Program-made: the position numbers and the translations under genes
Shown here: in pieces, positions 34,187 through 44,628 of the stretch
Layout: the number at the start of each line of letters is the position of its first letter
How positions within the stretch are numbered: position 1 is the first letter of the stretch
From: Hydrangea macrophylla
Taxonomy: Eukaryota > Streptophyta > Magnoliopsida > Cornales > Hydrangeaceae
Length of the DNA stretch: 64,000 bases
Reading direction: 5' to 3'
Assembly: GCA_033977485.1 (NCBI GenBank)
Contig: CM066993.1
Location: 32,714,501-32,778,500 of the forward strand
The notes under the pieces: generated by a model
What the model saw: only the letters and a program-made list of their open reading frames with translations
What the model was told of the DNA's origin: nothing
Databases searched by the model: none

Positions 34187-35258
34187 TTGTGAACACTTAG
34201 TGTCAAGATAGAATCTGTCCTATTGTATAGAGTAACTCTTTGGTAAAGAGTAAAGTATCCCCTTAAGAATGTCACTTGGTTGATTACTGAGAACTACAGT
34301 CATGTCATCAAGCATGTTGATGACATATTCAGAAATCCATGAGTGAGTGAATGGGATTCAAAGAATGCACGTAATTATAATTCTGGTTAACTGTACATGT
34401 TCTATATCCCGACATAATTATGAATACTATTGGTAGAGGGGCATCAGTGTCAGTATAAGTCTAGGTATCACCAACATACTTGTAGTTTGTTTATTATGCA
34501 CTGGAGTGCAATTATCATTATATAGTGGAGTTCACGTTAATTGATTAAGTGTTAATTCCTTAGTTAAGAGATTAACTAGATGGAATTAGTTGTTAACTGG
34601 AGCCAGTAATTAAGATCTTAGGGGTCCCACTCCTAGTGTAGTAGGATGTTTGAATACAAAGGAACAAAGGTTAAAAAGGTACAATAACTGGTTAATGGGA
34701 CTAACTGATTTATAGGTATAGGTACCTATAACCAATTAGTGGTACTAATTGATTAATGGATATAGGTACCAGTAACCGATTGGTGGTACCAACCGGTTAC
34801 TGGTATGTCAGTTCTAAAAGCTTATAAATTGGAGTCCTGAGGGAAAAATTAAAAAAAAGACACAAATTTACAATCCTATAAGTCCTATATCTATTTCTAT
34901 ACCCTAGAATAATCTTTTCATTATTCTTAAGGGTTTCCAACAAAACCTAATGCTCAAGATCATCCGAAAGCCATAGGAGTGAAGATTTGTTGAGCTGAAG
35001 AAAGGATTTCTTCATCAAGCAAAGATAGAAGAAGGAGTTCTTCCGTAGCCATTGAAGAGAAAAGTTCTCACTTAGATCCTACCAATATTTGACCTATGTC
35101 TATGCATATATATGTAGGAGTATATATATATTGTACGTTGTATTAAATAAAACTTAAATGAGTAGTAGATTTAAAAGTTTTGAATTGCATATCCCCTTTC
35201 TGCTATGCACTGGAACTAGTTTTTTTCTCTACACTTTCTCATAGACTCTATAACTGGC
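34187..35258 (+). repeat. Copia-like LTR fragment, plus orientation
   Basis: It begins in the middle of an LTR (TTGTGAACACTTAGTGTCAAG) and follows the COP-1 LTR in order to about 35258: the GAATGTCAC block, the GATTACTGAGAACT block, the GTCCCACTCCTAG block, a TATA (CTTATAAATTGG at 34819) and the AGTAGTAGAT block. It is head to head with the minus-orientation LTR that ends at 34186. Confidence 0.7.
34690..34805 (+). repeat. Palindrome cluster, ACCGGTT/ACCAATTGGT type
   Basis: GGTACC, ACCAATTAGT, TAATTGATTA, ACCGATTGGT and AACCGGTTAC lie just upstream of the TATA at 34819. The position is as in the other LTRs but the sequence differs. Confidence 0.65.
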
Positions 35259-35639
35259 ATTTGATGCCTTATGTTACCATTTCAATTTTCAGGCTTCTAG
35301 TGATCAAGTTGTAGTAGTTAGTTTAAAATTCCTTGGGCATGTTTATGACGAGCTCAGGCCTTGTGTTTCCTTTTAGCATATTTTATGTTATAGAATGTTG
35401 TTGTGGACAATTTGGTGATAGAACTTGTCACAACCTACGGGTCTAAAAAGGAAAATTTTCATTTCCCCCAATTTTTGCTATTACGTGGTGTGACAATCTT
35501 CAACTTAGCCTCGGCTTCTGGGTTATCATTAAATAAATTGTTTAATCCTTTCATCTTGTATTACAAACCAATTTGTTACACCAGGCACCAGAACATGTGA
35601 GTCTTGGCTTGGTGGAATTGTGATAGGTGATGCTATGAC
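35259..35639. other. Unassigned sequence, no gene
   Basis: AT-rich. One 65-codon frame (35403-35600) has no recognisable motif and I do not count it. Confidence 0.4.
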
Positions 35640-36800
35640 TGGTGACATCATGTTGGGTTGCATCATGTTAGGTGGCATCATGGTTTCACTTTTGAATGCC
35701 ATATGTTATCTTTTTGGTTTTGGGGTCTCATAGGCCTAAGATATTACATACTTCTCTGAGTTTGATATAAAGGGCTTGACACAAATCTTCTTTAATAATA
35801 TCCCCTATAATTAGGAGAGAACCTTGAACAAATAGTAAATATTGGCCGTGAAGCCATTGAAGTTTGACAAACTTGTCCTCAAAATTGTCCTCTTCTCACA
35901 TTAATCATTGGTTGGGGCAGGAATCCATGAGGATACTTTGGCTCTTGGTTTGAGGAATCTGCCACGACTTATTTGTATTTGGCATGCAATTCCTTACACA
36001 TTTTAGCATACTCTTCCCCACACTTTATTCATAGGTGTTTAAGGATTTTTGGATCAGGAGTCTGTCCTACCAACTCTTCCCTTGTTAACTTTTCTAACCT
36101 CTCAGCATGTTGGATATCTTTTGCCTTTTTTTCTCTGCTCATTCTTTGAAGTGAGGAATTTAGTAGTTTTTGGTATAGTAGCAGTATTCACATTAATAGA
36201 TCCTTCTTGGACTATGGCTTGATTTTCCTATTGATAAAATTTTAATTTCCTTGTCGAATCAAGTCTTGGATCATGCCTCAAAAAATAGAACACTTGTTAG
36301 TTGAATGTGCCTAAGTGTTGTGAAACTTATAGTACTTTTTGCCCTTTAATTCATCATAAGAGGGTAATTTAACATCTTAGGGTAATTTTAAAACTTAGCC
36401 TTCTAGAAGATGATCAAAAATTTCACCAGCTTTATCTATATCAAATGAATATATTTTGAATGAGTCTTTTGCCTTATATGATTTCGCAGTCATATTCTTT
36501 TTCACAAGACTTTTGCAAGTGAAAGGTTCGTTCCCTATTATTTCTGCAGCACCAATTTCATAATTAGGGTATTTATTGTAAGCTTTTTTGATGAAGATGC
36601 ATTTTTTCATTTTCTTCTTCTAATAAAATCTCATATCTTGATACCCCCAGCAGTTAACTCTACCAAATCTCTATACTTCAAAGCAACAAACTTCTTTCTT
36701 AGCCTAAATTCAAGGCCGTTTTGTGCCAATTTATCAAACCCAGGTTCAAGCAAAACAATCTTACACTTTGTCCTGGCCCTTTGCAGCTATTGAAACTTCA
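35640..36800 (-). pseudogene. Decayed Ty3/gypsy gag fragment
   Basis: On the minus strand, interrupted by several stops, it reads AGEIFDHLLEG (36395 open piece), then LPSYDELKGKKYYKFHN, AHSTNKCSIF, GMIQDLIRQGNLKF and further weak matches. The pattern K-x-Y-C/Y-K-x-H-N...H-x-T-N-x-C...I-Q-x-x-I-x-x-G-x-L-K-F is typical of plant gypsy gag C-terminal regions. No pol is attached. Confidence 0.5.
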
Positions 36801-36808
36801 AGTTCTGT

Positions 36809-37208
36809 TTGTGTAATACCCTATATTTTCGGATACATGGTTATATAAATAAGACCCTGTATGCTTGCGTGAACCCTTGGTGTAGAACCTTTCTCAATCG
36901 ATTGAACCTACTTTGAGCGGTCAAACTTGTGCGTTCTCAATCAATTGAACCTACTCTGAGCGATCCAAACTCGACTGACCTGATTCTGTGACGTAGACCT
37001 TTTCTCAAGCGATTGAACATCTTTCAATCGATCGAACCTTGACCGACTTGTTCTCAAGCTCACTTTAATCAATCGAAAGTGTTATTATCTTTATCCCCGT
37101 ATCTACCACCTGTCCCTATTATCTCCTTATATACATGTGTGCTCTGCATGTGTGTGTGGTGTTTAGGTAGAAGTAGAGTTAGAGAGAGAGAGAGTTTGTG
37201 TGTATGTG
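36809..37208 (+). repeat. LTR fragment into which CHR-2 inserted
   Basis: It starts TGTAATACCCTATATTTTCGG, close to the CHR-2 LTR start. It then has TCAATCGATTGAAC-type palindromes (36893-37075), a TATA (CTTATATACATG, 37125) and a GA tract (37180-37194). It is cut after about 400 bp by the CHR-2 LTR. It belongs to a related but separate LTR family. Confidence 0.6.
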
Positions 37209-37301
37209 TGTAATACCCTGTATTTTTGATATATAATAAGACCTGGTATTTCATTTCTATACTTGTACAACCTTTCCTTATCTTTTGGTGCAATTTAGAT
37301 A

Positions 37302-37475
37302 CTAATCGATTGCCTTTGTTTCCCAATCGATTGACACTTTTTGCTTACCAATCGATTGACATGTTTCCAATCGATTACCATCTTACTGACTAAAAGTTTT
37401 TACGTGGTAACATAACAATCGATTGCCATTCTTTCCAATTGATTGCCTTCAAATATCTATTACCAATCGATTGCC
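37302..37475 (+). repeat. CAATCGATTG cluster upstream of the TATA box (CHR-2 5' LTR)
   Basis: About eight exact or one-base variants, ending about 80 bp before the TATA box. Confidence 0.85.
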
Positions 37476-37554
37476 ATATGTCCTAATCAATTGGCATAAG
37501 CTGAGATAAGTTTTCTTCTTTGCTTGAGCTTTAGATGTGGAGCACCTTTCTCCT

Positions 37555-37564
37555 CTATATATAT
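37555..37564 (+). promoter_or_regulatory. TATA box of the CHR-2 promoter
   Basis: CTATATATATATGC, followed by a GA-rich leader. The matching 3' LTR copy is at 44921. Confidence 0.6.
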
Positions 37565-37805
37565 ATGCATTCATTATTGGCCTTGGGCCTATTTTGCACA
37601 ACTTGAGAGAGAGAGAGACATATCTTGTGAGAGATATGTATATATCTATATATATATCTACATACACACACCCACTGCCTTGGCAGCTGGGAGAAGAAGA
37701 AGAGAAGAAGAAGAAGAAAGAAGAAAGGGAGACAGAGACGAGAGAAATAGAAGGAGGAGAGAGAGAGAGAACTTGGAGGTTTTAAAGCTCAACACTCCCA
37801 AACAC

Positions 37806-37819
37806 ACCCTTGGTGAGTT
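37806..37819 (+). promoter_or_regulatory. Candidate splice donor in CHR-2 5' LTR
   Basis: ACCCTTG|GTGAGTTATAACTC. The same site is at 45201 in the 3' LTR. Confidence 0.4.
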
Positions 37820-37941
37820 ATAACTCACTTGGTCCCTTTATTTTGATGTTTTACAAGTTTTTATGAGGATTGGTTGTAGTTAATACATCCTTATAATGTG
37901 TATATATGCTAATTTTGTAATCTGCTGGTGAAGATGAAGTG

Positions 37942-38145
37942 CCAATCGATTGGTATAATTTCCAATCGATTGCCATCAGTCTGGACCCAAACGATTGGAT
38001 AGAATTCCAATCGATTGACATTACAATTGATTACTAATGTTGGAAATCGATTGACATCATTTCAGACCTAATCGATTGCCAGTTCCCTCAATCAATTGTT
38101 ATTATTTTTGTCCCGATCGATTGGACCTTTTCCCAATCAATTGGT
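37942..38145 (+). repeat. CAATCGATTG cluster downstream of the donor (CHR-2 5' LTR)
   Basis: About ten copies or near copies, in the same place as CHR-0 602-812. Confidence 0.85.
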
Positions 38146-38461
38146 AGTGGTAGAATGTGGATTCCTTTGCCCATTTATTTTATTAAGGGTTCGATTATTT
38201 GTTTCTCAATTCGGACTTCCGTTATGCATTTTTGGGTTGATTAGGGATACTATGGTAATAAAGTTAAGTATGATTAAGAATAATGCATTAACATAATGAT
38301 GTTAGAAAATTTTGGTTCATGTATGAGTTCGATGTTCCGTTCATTTCGATCTGAGTAGTCAGGCCACAGGGGAATTGTCATGTACCGATTGAAGTACCGA
38401 GTTTAAGTAGGTTTGATAAGTTCTGGACATGGTACGTGGGAAGACTCCTGGTCATAACATG

Positions 38462-38775
38462 CGTTCACATGCGACGGATGGTTTATATCCCTAATGAGCA
38501 GTGAGTGGGACCATGTAGTCCTAAGGTAACCAGATAATCCATGTTATATCCATAACGAGCGATGGATGGTTTATATCCTTAATGAGCTGTGGATGGGGGA
38601 TCACTAGTATACAACGAGAAGTCGTGGTAATAGATTTAATGCACTATTGTTCAAAGCATTGTATCCCTGACATGCGATGGATGGTTTATATCCTTGACAA
38701 GCGGGGGATGGATTGACGTGATGTTCATGAATGCGGTGGATGGTTAATATCCTTAACGAACAATGGACAGAATGA
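38462..38775 (+). repeat. PPT-like tandem repeats in CHR-2 5' LTR
   Basis: Six or so copies close to GCGATGGATGGTTTATATCC, one (38571) reading ATCCTTAATGAGCTGTGGATG. That copy differs at only two of 21 positions from the element's own PPT region. Confidence 0.8.
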
Positions 38776-39149
38776 TGGTATATTTATATATGTAATACGA
38801 TTGAGTCTGGTTTTTCTAGAGAGTATGTTTATCATCAGTCTTCAAGTAATAAGACGATAAGGGTTGGTTAACGACGTTGAATAAGGAGCAAGATATTATT
38901 ATAGTAGAACTTATCACGTGTCTTCATGAATTTGTTTTACTTCAGATAACTGGTACTTTGTTAGTTTATACTCACTCAGCTCTCAGTAAGCTGACGGCCT
39001 TTTATTGCCTGGATTTTTCCCGTCCAGACTATCATGTACCTTATTCTACAGATGATAGAGCCTACAATGATGGTTACTATCCGAGAGGAGAATACACTGA
39101 GGGTGGCCCCACTGATGACATCTATGCCAGGGAGGATCCCATAGGGGAC

Positions 39150-39658
39150 ATCAAGCCAGTTGAGGATGACGAGTACCCAGAGGAGGATCCAGAGGAGGAC
39201 CCGGAGGTTATTGTTGAGGAGGACTTAGGAGTAGTGGGAGATGAGATTTGGAGGACATTTCAGTTGGCCTAAGGTAGAGGAGATTATCATACCAGAGATA
39301 CCCATGGTGTTTGATTTACCAGCAGGACATGTACTTCATATGGCAGCTATTGCCAATATGGCAGCCGATTGGGTAGCAACGATGGTTGTATAGTCAACTA
39401 GAGTTTCGATAGGACAAGTTGCGTCAATAGATGCTATTGCTATTGTTGGGGAGTTTTGCCGAGTTGAACACCAATGTTGCCGAGCCAGCATTTGATGTTA
39501 AGGAGATGGAGGTTGATGACATAATAGTCAAGGACTGGGATATTGGGATGGTAGTAGGAGGAGCAGCAGCACCAATTGAGGATGATCCACCGGTAGAGAT
39601 GGACATTGCACCAGAGGATGATGCACCAGCAGCAGGATCAGATGCTAACAACTTTTGA
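39150..39658 (+). pseudogene. C-terminal remnant of the acidic extra ORF (CHR-2)
   Basis: It reads DDEYPEEDPEEDPEVIVEED and, after breaks, DLPAGHVLHMAAIANMAADW and IEDDPPVEMDIAPEDDAPA, ending at 39658. It lines up with the second half of the CHR-1 acidic ORF (PEYDPEEDPEDPEDPAG; VLPGGVIAQLVAEWATEMAA). The N-terminal half and its start are gone, replaced by LTR sequence. A frame from 38877 that runs through the join is a by-product of the fusion. The shared acidic and Ala-rich order in both elements is the main reason to treat this ORF as a real ancestral gene. Confidence 0.6.
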
Positions 39659-40026
39659 GTCAGTTTCTATAGGGGGTGTATTATTTTTTTTGATTAGTTT
39701 ATATCACGACATGTTGTCCATATGATTTTTGGGAGCTTAAGAGATAACGATTTGACCATAGCTTTGTATAGGTACTATTAGTAGTAGTAGTCGTAGTATT
39801 GTAAATAGCTGACCTTAATATTGTTTTAGCTTTATCCCATGTGGTACACAGTTTGACTAGTGTGTACGATACGGTACATCTTTTGATTTGTATACGAGCA
39901 GTACTTTTGATATTGATCGTATGGTTCCTTTGATGTGTTATTTTGTAGAACTGTTAGTTCTTATTGTTTCTCGCCCCATCTTGGTTTCGTTTCTGCGAGA
40001 AGACTTTCAGCTAATCGATGTGTCTC
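39659..40026 (+). other. Spacer between acidic ORF remnant and gag (CHR-2)
   Basis: Non-coding. It contains ACATGTTGTCC (39710), which matches the CHR-1 spacer. Confidence 0.6.
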
Positions 40027-43000
40027 TTGTAGGCAATACTCGTTATCACTATGGTAGGACCCTTGAGAAATCACTAAGCACGAATTGGAGCACCTATTCT
40101 GGAAGGGTTGGACCCATCTGGAGTTTTTGAACCATTCATGCAATGGATGGAGCATGTAGGCGATAATAGTAATGCTACTAATCAATGGCCTGTTCAACAT
40201 CCAGCAGTAGCATTCCAGCCAAGGCAAACAAGAGACAAGTTATTTGCAATTTTTCGTGGGTTACATCCTGAGAAGTTCGATGGACTAACAGAACCATGGA
40301 AAGCCGAACAATGGATAAGAAAAATGGAGTTGATCTTTGAAGCACTAGAGTGTAGTGAGCAAGAAAAGCATCGCCTTGCGACGTTCCAGCTCACCTATGC
40401 CGCCACAGATTAGTGGGAAGCTGAGCGAGCCACTATTGGGATACATGCTACGAGAGCAATGCCTTGGGAAACCTTCAAAGGAAGATTTCTGGAGAAGTAC
40501 TTTCCAGAAGACGAAAAGGATCAGTAGGAGAAGAATTTCATGAGTTTAGTTCAAGATGATTGGACGGTAAGAGAATATACTATACAGTTTAAACGACTGT
40601 CTCAATTCTCCTAGCATATGATCGATACACCGTAGAAGAAGGTGAAAATATTTCATCAGGGACTAAATCCCCATCTGCGCCAAATGATGATTGGTCACTT
40701 GAACTAGAGTTTTGAAGGACTGGTCCGACTTGCTATGAGTCTAGAAAAGGATGCATATCCAGTATAGCGACCATAGACAAGTCGACTACAGCCATTAAGG
40801 AACTTCCAACAGAGAAATTGCCAGACACAGCCGCCGAGGAATACCCAAAGGTGGAGACTTCAGGGAAATTTTTAAGGTAATAAGAGAACCTGGGATGGAA
40901 CCAGGAAGCCTCAGTAAAGCTATCCTTGACCCCAGCAACATCGACAGCGAGGATTATAACCTCAAGCACTGCTAACAACCCTGCCAAGCAATAGTTGAGG
41001 GTGTTTTAATTGCGGAAAGCCAGTACATATTGCCAAGTTCTGCACAGCTCCCAAGGTTAACCAGCGAATGGGTGCTAACTGTCGAAATTGCAACAAACCA
41101 GGGCACTTGAGCAGGGATTACCGTGCACTACATGGAGGATAGTATGGGGCACTAGTTCAAGGGATTTAAGGACCTGTTTATCAGATAAGGATGACTGCAA
41201 TAATCCCAAGGGAAGCATGTTTTAATGCCAATGAACAGTAGCATTTGGAAGGTACACTTGCACTCTTTTATAGTCCAGTTAAAGTTTATTTGATACGGGA
41301 GTCGTACTTTCATTTATTGCTATTAAGATTGCTCGTCAGTTGGGTTTATAACCCCAGACACTTGAGCCAGCTCTTAATGATGTGTCACCATTGAAAATGA
41401 CTATTAAGTTGGGTAAAGTGTGTAAAGATTGCCTATTGACTTTAGGAGATAGGAATCTTCCAGCAGATTTGGTAGTTCTGTCAATGTTGGGGTTCAACAT
41501 TATAATAGGAATAGATTGGTTGACTAAGTAAAATGCTAATTTGGATTGCCCTACTAGAATGATTGTGTTTCCAATACCCAGACGACTGACGACTAGATTT
41601 TAGTGTCAGTCAACGAGTGACATTTTCTTGACAAGTGGTTTAGCTACGATCGGTAGTAATAGTACGAAACTCAAGATAGATTAGATTTCTATCGTATAAG
41701 ATTTTCAAGATGTGTTCTAGGACATTAAAGGACTTCCACCAAAGAGAGAAATAGACTTTTACGTGGAATTAGTACCTGAAACGTTGCCTATTTCCAAGAC
41801 TCCATATCAGATGGCACCAATTGAGATGTTGGAACTGAAGAAGCAAGTTTAGGAACTTGAAGATCTAGGATTTGTTTGCCCAAGCACATTACCTCGGGGA
41901 GCACCTGTTTTATTTGTAAAGAAGAAGGAAGGGACAATTCGACTCTGTATAGACTATAGAGAGTTGAATAAGTGTACGATTAAGAACAGATATCCACTTC
42001 CTCGGATAGATGATCTGTTCGACCAATTATAAGGATCTAGGATCTTTTCCAAGATTGATTTACATTTAGGATATCACCAGTTATTAGTTCGATCGGATGT
42101 ATCGAAGACTGCGTTCAAGACAAGATATGGGCATTACGAGTTTCTAGTTATGCCTTTTGGATTGACGAACGCGCCAACAGTATTCATGGAGTTAATGAAT
42201 AGAGTATTCAGACCATATATGGATAAATTCATTATAGTGTTCATCGACGATATTTTGATCTACTCAAAGATGGAGGAAGACCACAAGAAGCATTTATAGA
42301 TTGCCTTGCAGACGCTTCGAGATAGCATGTTGTATGCAAAGTTCAATAAGTGTGAATTCTGGCTATGGGAAGTCAAATTCTTGGGACATGTTATATCTTA
42401 GGACGGTATTGCAGTGGACTCATCTAAGATTGATGCAGTCTTAAGCTGGAATCGACTAACTAATGCGACGAAAGTTAAAAGTTTTTTTCGCCTAGCAGGA
42501 TATTATAGAAGATTTATAGAAGGATTTTCCAAGATAGCAGGGCCATTGATGAATTTGATGAAAAAGGAGATGAAGTACGAGTGGACAGACAAGCATGAGA
42601 GTGCATTCCATGAGTTTAAAGAAAGATTGACTTCTACACCAGTACTTGCGATACCTAAGAGTGGAGAAAGGTATGTGATCTATAGTGATGCATCACACCA
42701 AGGACTTGGAATTGTACTTATGTAAAATGGGGATGTGATTGCTTATGGATCAAGACAGTTGAAGGTACATGTGAAGAATTATCCTACTCATGATTTGGAA
42801 CTAGCAGCAACTGTGTTTGCATTAAAGATCTGGAGACACTATCTCTATGGAGAGAAGTTTGATCTATTTTCCGATCATTAGAGCTTGAAGTATTTGTTCT
42901 CTCAGAAGGAGTTGAACATGCGACAACGAAGTTGGATGGAATTGCTCAAGGACTATAACTTTACATTATAATACCATCTAGTTAAAGCGAATGCCGTAGC

Positions 43001-44576
43001 AGATGATTTGAGTCGTAAACCTCGACTAGTGATCGCTGTATTACTAATTCGAGAATGGAGAGCATTAGAAGTGTTAGCTGAATTCGAGCTTCAGCTAGTG
43101 GGACTAGTGGAAAGACTGCATTTTGGATGTTTGATGGTACAGCTAACTTTGATTAGCCGTATCATAGCGGTTTAATAAACGACAGAAGATTTAAAGTTAT
43201 GGTTCGCTAAGATGTCAGCAAAGATGCCAAAAATATGAAGTATCAGTACAGATAAAGCCTTACGATGTAAAGGTAGACTCTGTGTACTAGACAAAAAAAC
43301 CCTCCAGAAAGAAATATTGGATGAAGCACATAAGTCACGGATGACTATTCATCCAGGAGGTACGAAGATGTACAATGATTTGAAGAAGAATTTCTGGTGG
43401 GAAGGAATGAAGAGAGATATAGCCGAGTATGTATCTTAGTGTCTTAGTTATAAATAAGTAAAGGTAGAACATCAGAGACCACCTGGGTTACTACAACCGT
43501 TACCAATTCCTCAATGGAAATGGGAACACATCAATATAGATTTCTTGGTTGGATTGCCAAAGTCACAGCAGAACCATGATGCTATTTGGGTAATCGTGGA
43601 TTGACTAACGAAGACGACACATTTTATCGCCTACAGTATGATGTATCTAGTAGAATGTTTGAGCCGAATGTATCTACAACACGTTGTACAGTAACACAGA
43701 ATACCTGTTTCTATTGTGTCAGATCGAGATTCGCATTTTACTGTGGAGTTTTGGAAGAGTCTCCAAACAACAATGGGAATAACATTAAACTTGAGTTTAG
43801 CCTTTCATCTACAGACCGATGGTCAGACTGAATGAGTTAATCAAGTAATGGAGGACATGTTGTGCGCTTATGTCATTAATTTTGAGAGTTCTTGGGAGAC
43901 GCACCTACCTCTGATTGAGTTCACCTACAACAACAGTTATCATTCAAGCATAAGAATGGCGTCGTTCAAAGCTTTGTATGGAAGACCTTGCCGATCGCCA
44001 TTTTGTTGGAGCGAAGTCAGAGATACTCAACTTCTTGGGCCAGAGATGGTACGGGAAACCAATGAGAAGATCCAGATTGTACCTGAGAAGATGAAGACAG
44101 TTCAGACCCGACACAAGAGTTATGCTGACAAGCGATGCAAGGACTTGGAAATTGCAGTTGGAGATCGCATGCTACTCAAAGTTTCACATGTTCAAGGGAT
44201 TGTTCATTTTGGTCAGAGGAGAGGCAAGTTATCACCACGATTCATTGGACCATTTAAGATTTTAGAGCGTGCTGGGAAGGTTGCTTATCGCCTTGCGTTA
44301 CCGCCTAAGATGTCAGGAGTGCACAACATTTTCCATATTAGTATGGTGAGGTAGTGTGCTCACAATCCAACTCATGAGATCAACTTCGAAGATATTGAAG
44401 TCAATGACAATGTTACAATCAATGAAGGATCGATTTGTATTTTGAATCGAGGGATAAAGAAGCTCAGGAACAAGGAGATTCCATTAGTCAAGGTTCAGTA
44501 GAAGCATTATGATGAAGGTGAAGCTTCGTGGGAGCTAGAGTTAGAGATGTGAGAGAAGTTTTCGTTTTTATTTTAG
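40027..44576 (+). pseudogene. CHR-2 gag-pol polyprotein, decayed
   Basis: The start codon is lost (GNTRYH aligns with CHR-1 GNIRYQ). The gag core follows (PEKFDGLTEPWKAEQW, 40270), then zinc knuckles (CFNCGKPVHIAKFC intact cysteines at about 41010; CRNCNKPGHLSRDY, last Cys lost), protease (FDTGVVLSF, 41290), RT ([32 protein letters not shown] with its aspartates kept, 42238), RNase H (YSDASHQGLGI), integrase, and a chromodomain-like tail (GEASWELELEM) ending at TAG 44574-44576. Over 30 in-frame stops occur, most where Gln or Trp is expected. Frames are conserved over long stretches, so decay was by substitution more than indels. Confidence 0.9.
43300..44576 (+). pseudogene. CHR-2 integrase and chromodomain-like tail
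   Basis: The zinc-binding region (EAHKSRMTIHPGG) is at about 43325. The core has [16 protein letters not shown] (the first catalytic Asp kept) and a frameshifted middle (43586-43831). An open piece at 43848-44354 covers the integrase C-terminal region (TYNNSYHSSI, YGRPCRSPFCW, GPFKILERAGKVAYRLALPP, HNIFHISMV). After a TAG, the tail IPLVKVQ-KHYDEGEASWELE follows. The family normally ends this way, just before the PPT. Confidence 0.85.
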
Positions 44577-44608
44577 ACCTTGTATGTTTTCGATTTCGAG
44601 GACGAAAT

Positions 44609-44628
44609 CCTTAATGAGTGGTGGATGA
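44609..44628 (+). other. Polypurine tract of CHR-2
   Basis: CCTTAATGAGTGGTGGATGA directly before TGTAATACCCTG. The same 20 bases in slightly changed form are repeated inside the LTR. Confidence 0.75.

Larger units (their letters stand above)
37209..39150 (+). repeat. 5' LTR of CHR-2, 3' end missing
   Basis: It starts TGTAATACCCTG and matches 44629-46235 nearly throughout, with palindromes, TATA, GA tract, donor and PPT-like repeats in the same order. Compared with CHR-0 (to 2081) the last few hundred bases, ending in GTGACA, are absent; the sequence runs instead into the acidic ORF. The exact join is estimated. Confidence 0.8.

Noticed and set aside
36809..37330. Short frames such as 37069-37326 in the LTR
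   Set aside because: They span LTR junctions and GA/CA runs, with no domain.
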